Positions 1 to 9,478 of a stretch of 64,000 nt of DNA are shown here, piece by piece. The notes below the pieces were generated by a model. That model saw only the letters and a program-made list of their open reading frames with translations. It had not been told where the DNA came from and did no database searches. Within the stretch, counting starts at the first letter, position 1. The number at the start of each line of letters is the position of its first letter. Source of the DNA: Lysobacter sp. MMG2 (GTDB lineage: Bacteria; Pseudomonadota; Gammaproteobacteria; Xanthomonadales; Xanthomonadaceae); the NCBI RefSeq assembly GCF_016735495.2, contig NZ_JAERQY020000001.1:496001-560000 (forward strand). Reading direction: 5' to 3'. The translations under genes and the position numbers were made by a program.

Positions 1-836
1 AGGCTCGCGCCCTGGCGCGCACCGAGGCGACGCACGGCGGCGACGAGTTCGTTGTCGAGGATGTGGTCTTCGCGGATCGACGCAAACGTGCGGCGCGTCG
101 GCCGCGTGCGGTCGGTCGGAAGATCCAGCACCGGGCCGCCGTCGGCAAAACGCTTGAGCCAGTACGCCTCGTCGGAACGGTACGTCGCACCGTGCGGATG
201 TTCGGCCTCGGCCAGCGCGTAGTCGGCGAAGGATTCGGCGGGCGGCAGCGGCTGCGCGCTCTGGCCCACCGCCTGCGTATACAGCGTGCCCAGTTCGCGC
301 ACGATCACCCACCACGACCAGCCGTCGCAGACCAGGTGATGCGCGGTGAGCACGAGGTGGTGATGGTCGTGCGACAGACGCAGCAGTTCGGCGCGCAGCA
401 GTGCGCCGTGGTCGAGATCGAACGGCGTCTCCACGACCTCGCGCGCGTGCGCGGCGATGCGTGCGGCGCGCTCGGCGTCGTCCAGTGCGGACAGGTCGAT
501 CAGCGGCAAGTCGATGGCGCGCTCGTCGCCGACGCACAGCGTCTTGCCGTCGGGGCCGAAGTTGGCGCGCAGGATGTCGTGCCGCACCACCAGCCCGGCC
601 AGCGCGGCCTGCAGCGCATCCACGGACAGCGGACCGCGGAAGTCCAGCGAGATCGACTCGTTGTACGCCAGCGAGGCGTCGTTGCCGAGGCTATCGGCCA
701 GCCAGACTTCGCGCTGCGGTTCGGTGGTGGGCGCTACGCGGGAGAGCGGGCCGTCGGCGAACGGATCGTAGTCGACGGCCGTGTCGGTTCCATTCGACTT
801 GTCCAACCTGCCCTTATCGAACACGGCTGCATTCAT
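1..836 (-). CDS. NRPS, N-terminal condensation domain (partial, runs off the window)
   Basis: This is the first 278 residues of a nonribosomal peptide synthetase; the rest lies beyond base 1. After about 35 unstructured residues it enters a condensation domain: QREVWLADSLG near residue 41, AYNES near 57, LVVRHDILRANF near 82 and the catalytic HHxxxDG motif (HHLVCDG, residues 166-172). The motif is intact, so the domain should form an amide bond. The ATG at 836 overlaps the stop codon of the upstream synthetase as ATGA, which indicates translational coupling. By position its donor substrate is the acyl group left on the preceding KS-AT-ACP-aminotransferase protein. What amino acid it joins, and how many modules follow, cannot be seen. 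Confidence 0.9.
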   Translation of the reverse strand, partial: MNAAVFDKGRLDKSNGTDTAVDYDPFADGPLSRVAPTTEPQREVWLADSLGNDASLAYNESISLDFRGPLSVDALQAALAGLVVRHDILRANFGPDGKTLCVGDERAIDLPLIDLSALDDAERAARIAAHAREVVETPFDLDHGALLRAELLRLSHDHHHLVLTAHHLVCDGWSWWVIVRELGTLYTQAVGQSAQPLPPAESFADYALAEAEHPHGATYRSDEAYWLKRFADGGPVLDLPTDRTRPTRRTFASIREDHILDNELVAAVRRLGARQGAS

Positions 837-3800
837 GCGCTCACCTTCATGTACTTGCCCGGCTCCGCCGGGTTCGGCACGAACCAGGCCGGCGTGCCGT
901 CGGGCTCGCGGCCCAGGCGCGCGCCGGGCACGACGGGCTTGCTCGCGTCCATCACCGTCTTCGGCGTGGCCGCGCGGCGCGGCAGCAGTTCCATGTCCTG
1001 CAACTCGCTCACCGATTCCTTGAACGCGGTGGCGATCCGCGCGATGTCCTCGTCGCTGTGCGCCGTGGTGATGAAGCACGGGAAGTTGTCGAGGATGTGG
1101 ATGCCGCGCAGGCGCATCGCCGCGAACAGCAGGTCCTGCAGCGGGTGGTTCTCGGGCCAGTGGGTCTTCCACACCGACGCGTACTGCTTCACCGACACCG
1201 GCGCACCGACATCGGCGCAGTAGGCGTTGATGTCCGCCGCCAGCGCTTCGGCCTTGGCGTTGAGGCGCTTCTGCAACTCGCCGCCGTCGGCCTTGAAGTG
1301 TTCGAGCACGGCCTTGGCCGCGACCAGCGCCAGCGGATGGCGCACGAAGGTGCCGGCGAAGTACGTCACGCCCACCGTCGGCACAGAATCGTCGCCGTAC
1401 TGCCAGTGGCCGCCGTCGAGCGCGTCCATGTATTCGCGCTTGCCGGCAATCACGCCGATCGGGAAACCGCCGCCGACGACCTTGCCGTAGGTCGCGATGT
1501 CGGCCTTGATGCCGAAGATCGCCTGCACGCCGCCCGGGTTGGAGCGGAAGCCGGTGACCACTTCGTCGAAGATCAGCAGCGCGCCGTTGTCCTGGGTGAG
1601 CTGGCGCAGTTCCTTCAGGAACTCGACCGGACGGAAGTCCAGGCGGCGGCTCTGCACCGGCTCGATCAGCACCGCGGCGATCTCGCCGATGCGCGAGCGG
1701 ATGATCTCCATCGACTCCGGCGTGCCGTAGTCGAGCACCAGCACGTTTTCGGCCGTGTTGCGCAGAATGCCTGGCGCCGCCGGCACCGCGCGCAGCGACT
1801 TGGTGCCGCGCACGATCACTTCGTCGACGATGCCGTGATAGGAGCCGGTGAACAGCACCACCGTGCTGCGCGCCGTCACCGTGCGGGCGATGCGCAGCGC
1901 ACCGAGCACCGCTTCGGAACCGGTGTTGCACAGCGCGGCGCGGTCGTGGCCGGTGAGCTCGCACACCAGCTGCGCGACTTCGCCGGCGACGGGGTGCTGC
2001 GGGCCGATCTCGTAGCCCTTGTCGAGCTGCTCGCGCACTGCGTCGAGCACGAAGTCCGGCTGCCAGCCGAACAGGCTCATGCCGAAACCGTTGAGCGCGT
2101 CGATGTACTCGTTGCCGTCGATGTCGAACACGCGTGAACCCTTGGAGCGCTCCACCACGATCTGGTAGACGATCTCCTTGGTCAGCGGACGGAAGCCGTT
2201 GACCACGCGCGGATCGGCGAGCTGGGCGCGGTTGGCCTGCGTGTACTCCTTCGACTTGCGCGTGCGCGCGATGTAGCGGTCGAAGAACGTGTCGAGCTTG
2301 GCCTTCTGCTGCGGCGAGAGGTCCAGCTCGGCGTTGTTGTCGATGCGTGCGATCGCGCCAAAGGCCTTCTTGACGTCGTACTTCTGCTGCACGGCACCGG
2401 TGTCCTCCTCGCCTTCTGCGGGCTTGGGCGCGGCGGCCGGTGCGGATGCGACCGGAACCGGCGCCGCGGCGACGGGCTGCGGTGCGGGCACGGCGACGGG
2501 AGCCGTCGCGACCGGCGCGGCGACGCCGCCGGACAACAGCGCCAGCTGCTGCGCCATCAACTGCATCTGCTGGGCGATGACCTGGCGGGTGAAGTCGTTG
2601 CCGCCATCGAGCGCAGGCAATGCGACCGGCGCCATCGCGACCGGCGCGTACGCGGCAGGTGCGGCGACGGCCACCGGCGCGGCGGCCACGGGCGCGGGTG
2701 CGGCTTCGGCCGGCAGTTCCGCATCGAGCATTCCGGCCAGGCGATCCAGGCTGGCGCAGTCGCCCATCAGCTGGCGGAAGTTCACCGGCACGCCGAATTC
2801 CTTCTGCAACTGCACCGCGACCTGGGTCAGCATCAGGCTGTCCAGGCCCAGCTCGATGAAGTTGGTGTCCGCGTCCGCGTCGGTCATGTCGAAGCCGGCG
2901 ACGTTCTCGAACAGGCCGCGCAGTTGCCCGACCAGGCGCTCGCGACGGCCGGTGGCGGCCGCGGGGGCGACGGGGACGGCGGCGGGCGTGGACTGCGGCA
3001 TGACGGTCTCCAGTACGGTCGGGGTTCGTGCGGCGGCCGCGACGGCCGGATGGGGAATGACGTTGCTCGGGTTCGCGGGTACTGCCTCCACCCAATAACG
3101 TTGTCTCTCGAATGGATAGGTCGGCAGGCGCAGGCGATGGCGAATCGCACGCGTGTCGAAGGCCGCCGGATCCACCGCGGCGCCCTGGCTCCACAGCTTT
3201 CCGGCGGCGGCGAGGACATCGCGGCACTCGCTGGCGGGGTTGTCGGTGAGCGTGGCGACGGCGGCGATGCGCTGCTTCTGCACCAGCGGCTGCTGGCGCG
3301 CCAGCGCGTTCAGCGTGCCGCGCGGGCCGACTTCGAGCAGCACGCGCCCGGCGTCGGTCTCGCCTTCCAGCAACGCCTGCAGCGCGCTGGAGAAGCGCAC
3401 GGGCTCGCGGAGGTGACGGGCCCAGTAGTCGGGCGAGGTGGCCTCGTCTGCGTCCAGCGCCGCGCCGGTGACGGTGGAGACGATGGGCCGCGTGGGCGGA
3501 TTCAGGCGCACGGCGGCCACGGCTTCGCGGAACGGCGCGACCACCGGTTCCATCATCACCGAGTGGAACGCGTGCGAGGTGCGCAGCGCACGGCAGGCGA
3601 TGCCCTCGCCTTCCAGCTGCGCCTGGAATGCCGCGATGGCATCCGACGGCCCGGCCACCACGCACGCCAGCGGCGAGTTCTCCGCGGCCAGCGACAGCGT
3701 TTCGGGCAGGCGCGACTGCACGGCGTCCGCCGGCAGCCGGATCGACAGCATGGAACCGGCCGGCTGCGCCTGCATCAGCGCGCCGCGACGGGCGATGAGA

Positions 3801-6800
3801 TGCAGCGCGTCGCGCAATTCGAACACGCCCGCCAGCGTCGCGGCGACGAACTCGCCGATGCTGTGGCCGATCATCGCCGCCGGCTCGATGCCGCGGCTGA
3901 TCCACAGCTTCGCCAGTGCGTACTCGATGGCGAACGTCGCCGGCTGCATCACCGAGGTCGGCAGCAGCGCTTCGGGTTCGTCGCCGAACATGCGTTCGCG
4001 AAGGTCGAAGCCCAGATCCGTGTGCAGCAGCTGCGCGCATTCATCGAGGGCGGCGCGGAAGACCGGCTCGCTCTCGTACAGGCTGCGGCCCATGCCGGGG
4101 TATGTCGCGCCCTGCCCCGGGAACATGAAGACGATGCCGCCCGCGCGCGCCGGTCGGCTGCGTGCGGCTTCGGCCTGCGTGTCGGGCGCGCGCAGCGCGT
4201 CGATCGCGCCGGACACGTCGTCGGCCGCGATGGCGATGCGGTGCGCGAATGCCTTGCGGCCCACGGCCAGCGTCCAGGCCACGTCGGCAAGGTTGAGGTC
4301 GCGATGCGCGTGGAGATGATCGGCCAGCCGGTTCACCGCCGCGCCCAGCGCCGCCGGCGTGCGTGCGGAGAGCACCAGCAGCTGCGCGCCGACGGCGTCG
4401 CCGGATTCGGGCAGTAGCGGCGCTTCCTCCAGCACCGCGTGCGCGTTGGTGCCGCCCAGGCCGAAGGAACTCACGCCTGCGCGGCGCGGCGCGTCGCCCT
4501 CGTTGTCCCATGCGCTCATGCGCGCATTGACGACAAAGGGCGTGCTGGCGAAGTCGATGGTCGGGTTGGGTGCTTCGAAATGGATCGTCGCGGGAATGCG
4601 CTTCTCGTGCAGCGCCAGCGCAGTCTTGATCACGCCCGCCGCGCCGGCGGCCGTCACCATGTGGCCGACGTTGCTCTTGAGCGAGCCGATGCGGCAGAAG
4701 CCGGTGTCGTGCGTGCCGCGACGGAACGCGCGCGTGAGGCCCTCGACTTCGATCGGGTCGCCCAGCGGCGTCGCCGTGCCGTGCGCTTCCACGTAGGAAA
4801 TGCTGCGCGCGTCGATGCCGGCGCGGTCGTGCGCCAGCGCGATCACCGCCGCCTGCCCTTCACTGCTGGGCGCGGTGAAGCTGGCGCGGTTGGCGCCGTC
4901 GTTGTTGAGCGCGGCGCCGCGGATCACGGCGTACACGGGGTTGCCGTCGGCAATCGCATCCGACAGGCGCTTGAGCAGCACCACCGCCGCGCCGTCGCCG
5001 AACACCGTGCCCTTCGCGTTCGCATCGAACGTGCGCGTGTGGCCGTCCGGCGACAGCATCGATCCTTCCTGGTACAGATAGCCGCTGCGCGGCGGGCACG
5101 TGACCGCGACACCGCCGGCCAGCGCCATGTCGCACTGCCCGGACTGCAGGCTCTCCACCGCCTGCGCGATGGCCACCAGCGAGGTCGAGCACGCCGTGTG
5201 CACGCTCACGGCCGGGCCGGTGAGGTTGAGCTTGTGCGCCACGCGCGTGGCGATGTAGTCCTTCTCGTTGCCCAGCATCACCTGCAACGCACCGACGCGG
5301 TTCACCAGCTCCGGATGCGCGGAGGCGTGACGCTGGAAATAGGTGGCGTTGTTCATGCCGCCGAAGATCCCGGTGACGGTGGCGCCGGTGGAATCCGGTG
5401 CATGGCCGCCGCGCTCCAGGACTTCCCAGCACAGCTCCAGGAAGATGCGCTGCTGCGGATCCATCAACTCCGCCTCGCGCGGGCCGATGCCGAAGAACGC
5501 CGCGTCGAACAGCTCCACGTTGTCGATCACGCCGCGTGCGGCGATGTAGGACGGGTCGCTGCGGTCGCTGGCGCTGACTGCCGGATCGAGTTCGTCGATG
5601 CGGAACTTCGTGATCGAGTCGCGGCCTTCGCAGAGGTTGTTCCAGAATCCTTCGACATCGTCCGCGCCGGGGAAGCGCCCGGCCATGGCGATGATCGCAA
5701 TGGGTTCGCGTGCATCGACCGCGCTGCGGCGCGCAGGCGCCTGCGCGGCCTGCACGCCTTCGAGCACGGCCGCGAGCCGCGCGGGCGTCGGGTTCTGGAA
5801 GATCGTCGGCGCCGCCACACGCGGGCCGGCGTCGTCGGTCTGCCAGCCTTCGTTGCGGATCTGCTCGGCCAGGCGCACCGCCAGCAGCGAGCTGCCGCCG
5901 AGTTCGAAGAAGTTGTCGTCGCGACCGACGCCCTCGATGTCGAGCAACGCGCCGAAGGCTGCGCACAGCTTCGTTTCCAGCGGCGTGACGGGCGGCGCGT
6001 GATCGACGGTGAGCTCCGGGCGGCGGCGATCGGGCGCCGGCAAGGCGCGACGGTCGACCTTGGCGTTCGCGGTCAGCGGCAATTCGTCCAGGCGCACGTA
6101 GCGCGTGGGCACCATGTACGGCGGCAGGGACGCGGCCAGGTGCGCGCGCAGCTGCGGTGTGTGCGCCTCCACGCCCGTGGGGACGTAGTACGCGACCAGG
6201 CGCTTCTCGCCGGGGAAATCCGCGCGCGCCACGACCGCGCACTGCGCGATCGCCGGGTGGCGCGAAAGCACGGTCTCGATCTCGGTCAGTTCGATGCGGT
6301 AGCCGCGGATCTTCACCTGCGCATCGGTGCGGCCGACGAACTCGATCAGGCCGTCGTCGCGGTAACGCACCTGGTCGCCGGTGCGGTACAGCACGTCCGC
6401 ATCGTCGCGATAGGGATTGGCCACGAAGCGGTCGGCATTGAGTTCGGGGCGTTTGAGATAACCGCGCGCCACGCCGACGCCGCCCACGCACAGCTCGCCG
6501 ATCACGCCGGCCGGCAACGGCTGCAGGCGGCGGTTGAGCACGTAGGCGCTGGCATCCTGCAACGGCCGACCGATCGGGATCGACGCCGTGCCTTCGGGCA
6601 GATCGCGCGGGATCTCGTAGGAGGTGCACATGATCGTGCACTCGGTCGGGCCGTAGCCGTTGTGCAGGCGCAACGTCGGCGAGATCGCGTGCATGCGGCG
6701 CACGTGGTCGACGGAGAGCGCCTCGCCGCCGATGATCAGGTCGCGCAGGCCGGCAAAGATCGTGGCGTCTTCGTCCACCACGGCATTGAACAGCGCAGCG

Positions 6801-8134
6801 GCCATGATGCCGGCGTTGACATCGTGGCGCTCGATGGTCTCGCGCAGGCGCGTGGCGGTCGGCGCCACTTCGTCGTGCACCACGATCGTGCCGCCGTTGA
6901 ACAGCGTGCCCCACAGCTCCAGTCCGGAGATGTCGAAGCCCAGCGGCGCCTGGTGCAGCATGCGCGTTTGCGTGTCGAGGGTGACGTAGTCGATGCCGTG
7001 CAGGCGGCGCACCAGTGAGCGGTGGCGGATCTCCACGCCCTTGGGCACGCCCGTGGAGCCGGAGGTAAACAGCACGTAGGCCAGCGAGTCGCCGTCCGTG
7101 CCGGGATCGAACGCGGCCGGGGCGTCATCGCCGTGGACGTTCACGCGCGCCGGTTCGCGCGGCAACGCGGAGGCGTCGATGGCGGGGTCTGCCACGAGCG
7201 TGCGGACACGCGCGTTGTCGATCATGAAGGCCAGGCGATCGGCGGGCAGCGCAAGATCCAGCGGCAGATACGCGCCGCCGGCCTTGATCACGCCGAGCAG
7301 CGCGACGACGGCATCGAGCGAGCGCGGCAGCGCCACGCCGACGATGTCGCCCTTGACGACGCCCGCCGCGCGCAGGCGCGTGGCCAGCGCGGCGGCACGA
7401 CGATCGAGTTCGGAATACGTGATGTGCGCATCGCGATGCTCCACCGCGACCTTGTCCGGCCATGCCGCCAGTGCCTGTGCGAAGCAGGCGTGCACGGTGT
7501 CGTGCAGCGTGCGCGCGGGCGGCGCCACGCCCCACTCCTGCAATTGGCGGGCGCGGTCGACGGGATCGAGTGCGTCGATACGCGAAAGCGGCTGCGCGGG
7601 AGCGGATGCGATCGCACGAAGGACACGCGTGGCCGCATCGCCGATCAGCAGCGCGGCCTCGTGCGTGAGCGGTGCGCGGAAGGTGACGTGCAGGCCGCCG
7701 TCGTCCAGGTGCCACTGCGATGCGGCGAACGCCGGAAGCGATGCTTCCGGTGCTTCATTCACCGCCCACACGCACGGCTGTGTCGATTCGGCGGCGGCGT
7801 TCAATGTCGCACCGACATGCGCGGCGGCGAGCGATGCCGGCGCGATGCGCGCCTGCCGCCATGCATCGCCGCACGACAGCGTCACCAGTACTTCTTCGCT
7901 GCCTGAGAGCCAGGATTCCACGGCCGCGAGCGCGGCGGCGAGTGCATGGGCGCGGGTCAGGCCGTGGCCGGCGAGCGCGGACGCGAGGCCGTCATCCACA
8001 TCCAGCGTCAGCGCACGCGATGCGTCGCCGGCGGCATCGGCGTGCTGCGGCAGCACGTCCAGCAATGCGGAATCGATGGCCGGCGTCGCGCCGGGAATGG
8101 CCTGTGCCCGAACCGCTTCAGCCCGCGTACTCAT
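833..8134 (-). CDS. Hybrid NRPS-PKS synthetase with fused beta-aminotransferase (C remnant-A-PCP-KS-AT-ACP-AMT)
   Basis: This 2,433-residue protein starts or extends a lipopeptide- or polyketide-peptide-like product. Residues 1-200 resemble only the end of a condensation domain and show no HHxxxDG. The A domain (about 215-700) has all core motifs: FTSGSTGVPKG, GFDISGLELWG, NGYGPTE, YRTGDQ, and NAKVDR. The PCP has LGGSS (Ser749). The KS has Cys982, His1118 and His1158. The AT has GHSIG (Ser1425) and HAFH (1521-1524), the malonyl-CoA signature. The ACP has GLDSL (Ser1766). An Ala/Pro-rich linker (1808-1910) precedes a class-III PLP aminotransferase with FDEV (Asp2190) and the PLP lysine at about 2218. 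No KR, DH or ER is present. Family knowledge from mycosubtilin and microcystin synthetases says such an AMT aminates the beta-keto thioester. By my alignment the A-domain code reads roughly D-I-L-I-I-G-G-I-M, partly glycine-like; I do not trust it as a prediction. AAGGAG lies 8 bases before the ATG. Confidence 0.95.
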   Translation of the reverse strand: MSTRAEAVRAQAIPGATPAIDSALLDVLPQHADAAGDASRALTLDVDDGLASALAGHGLTRAHALAAALAAVESWLSGSEEVLVTLSCGDAWRQARIAPASLAAAHVGATLNAAAESTQPCVWAVNEAPEASLPAFAASQWHLDDGGLHVTFRAPLTHEAALLIGDAATRVLRAIASAPAQPLSRIDALDPVDRARQLQEWGVAPPARTLHDTVHACFAQALAAWPDKVAVEHRDAHITYSELDRRAAALATRLRAAGVVKGDIVGVALPRSLDAVVALLGVIKAGGAYLPLDLALPADRLAFMIDNARVRTLVADPAIDASALPREPARVNVHGDDAPAAFDPGTDGDSLAYVLFTSGSTGVPKGVEIRHRSLVRRLHGIDYVTLDTQTRMLHQAPLGFDISGLELWGTLFNGGTIVVHDEVAPTATRLRETIERHDVNAGIMAAALFNAVVDEDATIFAGLRDLIIGGEALSVDHVRRMHAISPTLRLHNGYGPTECTIMCTSYEIPRDLPEGTASIPIGRPLQDASAYVLNRRLQPLPAGVIGELCVGGVGVARGYLKRPELNADRFVANPYRDDADVLYRTGDQVRYRDDGLIEFVGRTDAQVKIRGYRIELTEIETVLSRHPAIAQCAVVARADFPGEKRLVAYYVPTGVEAHTPQLRAHLAASLPPYMVPTRYVRLDELPLTANAKVDRRALPAPDRRRPELTVDHAPPVTPLETKLCAAFGALLDIEGVGRDDNFFELGGSSLLAVRLAEQIRNEGWQTDDAGPRVAAPTIFQNPTPARLAAVLEGVQAAQAPARRSAVDAREPIAIIAMAGRFPGADDVEGFWNNLCEGRDSITKFRIDELDPAVSASDRSDPSYIAARGVIDNVELFDAAFFGIGPREAELMDPQQRIFLELCWEVLERGGHAPDSTGATVTGIFGGMNNATYFQRHASAHPELVNRVGALQVMLGNEKDYIATRVAHKLNLTGPAVSVHTACSTSLVAIAQAVESLQSGQCDMALAGGVAVTCPPRSGYLYQEGSMLSPDGHTRTFDANAKGTVFGDGAAVVLLKRLSDAIADGNPVYAVIRGAALNNDGANRASFTAPSSEGQAAVIALAHDRAGIDARSISYVEAHGTATPLGDPIEVEGLTRAFRRGTHDTGFCRIGSLKSNVGHMVTAAGAAGVIKTALALHEKRIPATIHFEAPNPTIDFASTPFVVNARMSAWDNEGDAPRRAGVSSFGLGGTNAHAVLEEAPLLPESGDAVGAQLLVLSARTPAALGAAVNRLADHLHAHRDLNLADVAWTLAVGRKAFAHRIAIAADDVSGAIDALRAPDTQAEAARSRPARAGGIVFMFPGQGATYPGMGRSLYESEPVFRAALDECAQLLHTDLGFDLRERMFGDEPEALLPTSVMQPATFAIEYALAKLWISRGIEPAAMIGHSIGEFVAATLAGVFELRDALHLIARRGALMQAQPAGSMLSIRLPADAVQSRLPETLSLAAENSPLACVVAGPSDAIAAFQAQLEGEGIACRALRTSHAFHSVMMEPVVAPFREAVAAVRLNPPTRPIVSTVTGAALDADEATSPDYWARHLREPVRFSSALQALLEGETDAGRVLLEVGPRGTLNALARQQPLVQKQRIAAVATLTDNPASECRDVLAAAGKLWSQGAAVDPAAFDTRAIRHRLRLPTYPFERQRYWVEAVPANPSNVIPHPAVAAAARTPTVLETVMPQSTPAAVPVAPAAATGRRERLVGQLRGLFENVAGFDMTDADADTNFIELGLDSLMLTQVAVQLQKEFGVPVNFRQLMGDCASLDRLAGMLDAELPAEAAPAPVAAAPVAVAAPAAYAPVAMAPVALPALDGGNDFTRQVIAQQMQLMAQQLALLSGGVAAPVATAPVAVPAPQPVAAAPVPVASAPAAAPKPAEGEEDTGAVQQKYDVKKAFGAIARIDNNAELDLSPQQKAKLDTFFDRYIARTRKSKEYTQANRAQLADPRVVNGFRPLTKEIVYQIVVERSKGSRVFDIDGNEYIDALNGFGMSLFGWQPDFVLDAVREQLDKGYEIGPQHPVAGEVAQLVCELTGHDRAALCNTGSEAVLGALRIARTVTARSTVVLFTGSYHGIVDEVIVRGTKSLRAVPAAPGILRNTAENVLVLDYGTPESMEIIRSRIGEIAAVLIEPVQSRRLDFRPVEFLKELRQLTQDNGALLIFDEVVTGFRSNPGGVQAIFGIKADIATYGKVVGGGFPIGVIAGKREYMDALDGGHWQYGDDSVPTVGVTYFAGTFVRHPLALVAAKAVLEHFKADGGELQKRLNAKAEALAADINAYCADVGAPVSVKQYASVWKTHWPENHPLQDLLFAAMRLRGIHILDNFPCFITTAHSDEDIARIATAFKESVSELQDMELLPRRAATPKTVMDASKPVVPGARLGREPDGTPAWFVPNPAEPGKYMKVSA

Positions 8135-8541
8135 TCCACCTGCTCCTTCTGCAACTGCCGGACGGCGCAGGCGCCGTCGGCAACGATCACGTCCAAACCG
8201 GCGACGATCGGCCGCCGGTCATGCGTTGAAAGCCGGTTGTCGGGCCGGCTCGGCGACGTCATTGCGCGCCGATGCGTTGCCCGGCCGATGGCGGGCGTGT
8301 CGTTGCGCACAACGTGTCCGGCACCTCGACGCGGGACGCCAGGCCCCTGCGCGAACGGAAATTGCCGGAACTCCACGACATCGCTCACCCCACATGCGGC
8401 ACGACCGATGCCACCCGGCATCTGTCTCTTCCCTGCCCCTCTCATCAGTCCAAACGGTTCTCGCCGGATCAAACGGCCATTCGCCGGCGACAGTGCGTGA
8501 CGACGGCCACCGCGCTAGGATGGCGCCGACAAGGGGGGCCC
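8135..8541. other. Divergent intergenic region between the synthetase and the J-domain gene
   Basis: These 407 bases separate two divergent genes and must hold promoters for both, but I see no convincing sigma-70 pair. On the minus strand a 43-codon reading frame (ATG at 8262, stop at 8131-8133) overlaps the synthetase start as ATGA. Its product has no motif that I recognise, so I do not call it a gene. It could act as a leader that couples translation into the synthetase. Confidence 0.5.
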
Positions 8542-9237
8542 ATGAGCCAGGACTTCGCGCTTCTGTACATGCAGCTTGGCCTGCATCCGGACTGCAGCCT
8601 CGAAGACCTCAAGCGCGCGTACCGTATCCGCGTGGCCGAACTGCACCCGGATCGCCACCTCGACCGGCCTTCCTCGAACGACGCAAGCGCCCTCACCGAA
8701 CTCACTGCGCTGTATTCCGGCGCGATCCGCTTCCATCGCATTCACGGGCGTCTTCCGGGATCGACGTTGCGCAGCCCGGTCACGGTGCAGCGAGCGGTTC
8801 CCGATGCAGCCACGCCCGCGCAGGCGCAGGCACAGCAGACGCATTCCCGGACGATGTCCGCCACGTCGCACGAAACCCCCACCAGCGCTACGCCGCGCAT
8901 CGCGGTGCTGAGCGTGCTCGTGCTGGTGGTCGTGATGGTGGTGCTGCACTGGTCCGAGACCGCACAGGTGACGCCGCAGGCCGACGCCAATGGCGCGGTG
9001 GCCGAAACCGCCGATCCGGATGCGCCCCGCCTGGAACTGGGCATGGAGGAAGCGGCGGTCGTCGCGATCCAGGGCCCGCCGGAACGCGTGCAGGACGATG
9101 TGTGGAACTACGGTTCCTCGTGGGTGCGCTTCGAGGAAGGCCACCTCGTCGACTGGGCAAGCGTGCCGCCGAACCGGCTGATGACGCCCACGCCCAGGCC
9201 GCCGACGCCGGAAGAGGACGAGGCGCAGGAGCCCTGA
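8542..9237 (+). CDS. J-domain membrane protein with a BamE/SmpA-like C-terminal segment
   Basis: The 231-residue product begins with a short J domain (residues 5-65) carrying the HPD tripeptide at 35-37, the motif that stimulates DnaK ATPase. A Thr/Ala/Gln-rich linker follows, then a single strongly hydrophobic helix at about 120-135. The remaining segment (about 160-205) runs GMEEAAVVAIQGPPERV, then WNYGSSWVRFEEGHLVDW. This spacing recalls the small lipoprotein fold of the SmpA/OmlA/BamE family. The topology suggests a J domain in the cytoplasm and the C-terminal segment in the periplasm, which is inference. A strong AAGGGGGG ribosome site precedes the ATG. Substrate and partner are unknown. 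Confidence 0.75.
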   Translation: MSQDFALLYMQLGLHPDCSLEDLKRAYRIRVAELHPDRHLDRPSSNDASALTELTALYSGAIRFHRIHGRLPGSTLRSPVTVQRAVPDAATPAQAQAQQTHSRTMSATSHETPTSATPRIAVLSVLVLVVVMVVLHWSETAQVTPQADANGAVAETADPDAPRLELGMEEAAVVAIQGPPERVQDDVWNYGSSWVRFEEGHLVDWASVPPNRLMTPTPRPPTPEEDEAQEP

Positions 9238-9478
9238 GGGCCGTCCGCGGTGTGTGACGCGCGGCCTTCGAACGAGCATGCGAGTGGGTTCGGACGAGGT
9301 CGCCGCTGGGTCGAGCGGGCAACGGAAAGACCTAACGTACCGGGATCAGGCAGCAGGCCGGGCTGTCATTTGAGAATCGTCGCATGTTCACCGCTTCGCA
9401 GAGCGTCCATGCTCGCTGGGACAGTAACCGTCCATCTGCTGCTCGTGGCGAGCATCCATCAGGCGTCTTGGAGAGGAA

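Noticed and set aside
4439-7018. 859-codon plus-strand frame opposite the hybrid synthetase
   Set aside because: The minus strand carries continuous A, PCP and KS motifs across the same bases.
8263-8472. N-terminal extension of the small frame ahead of the synthetase
   Set aside because: Arg/Gly-rich sequence without motif or ribosome site; probably chance.
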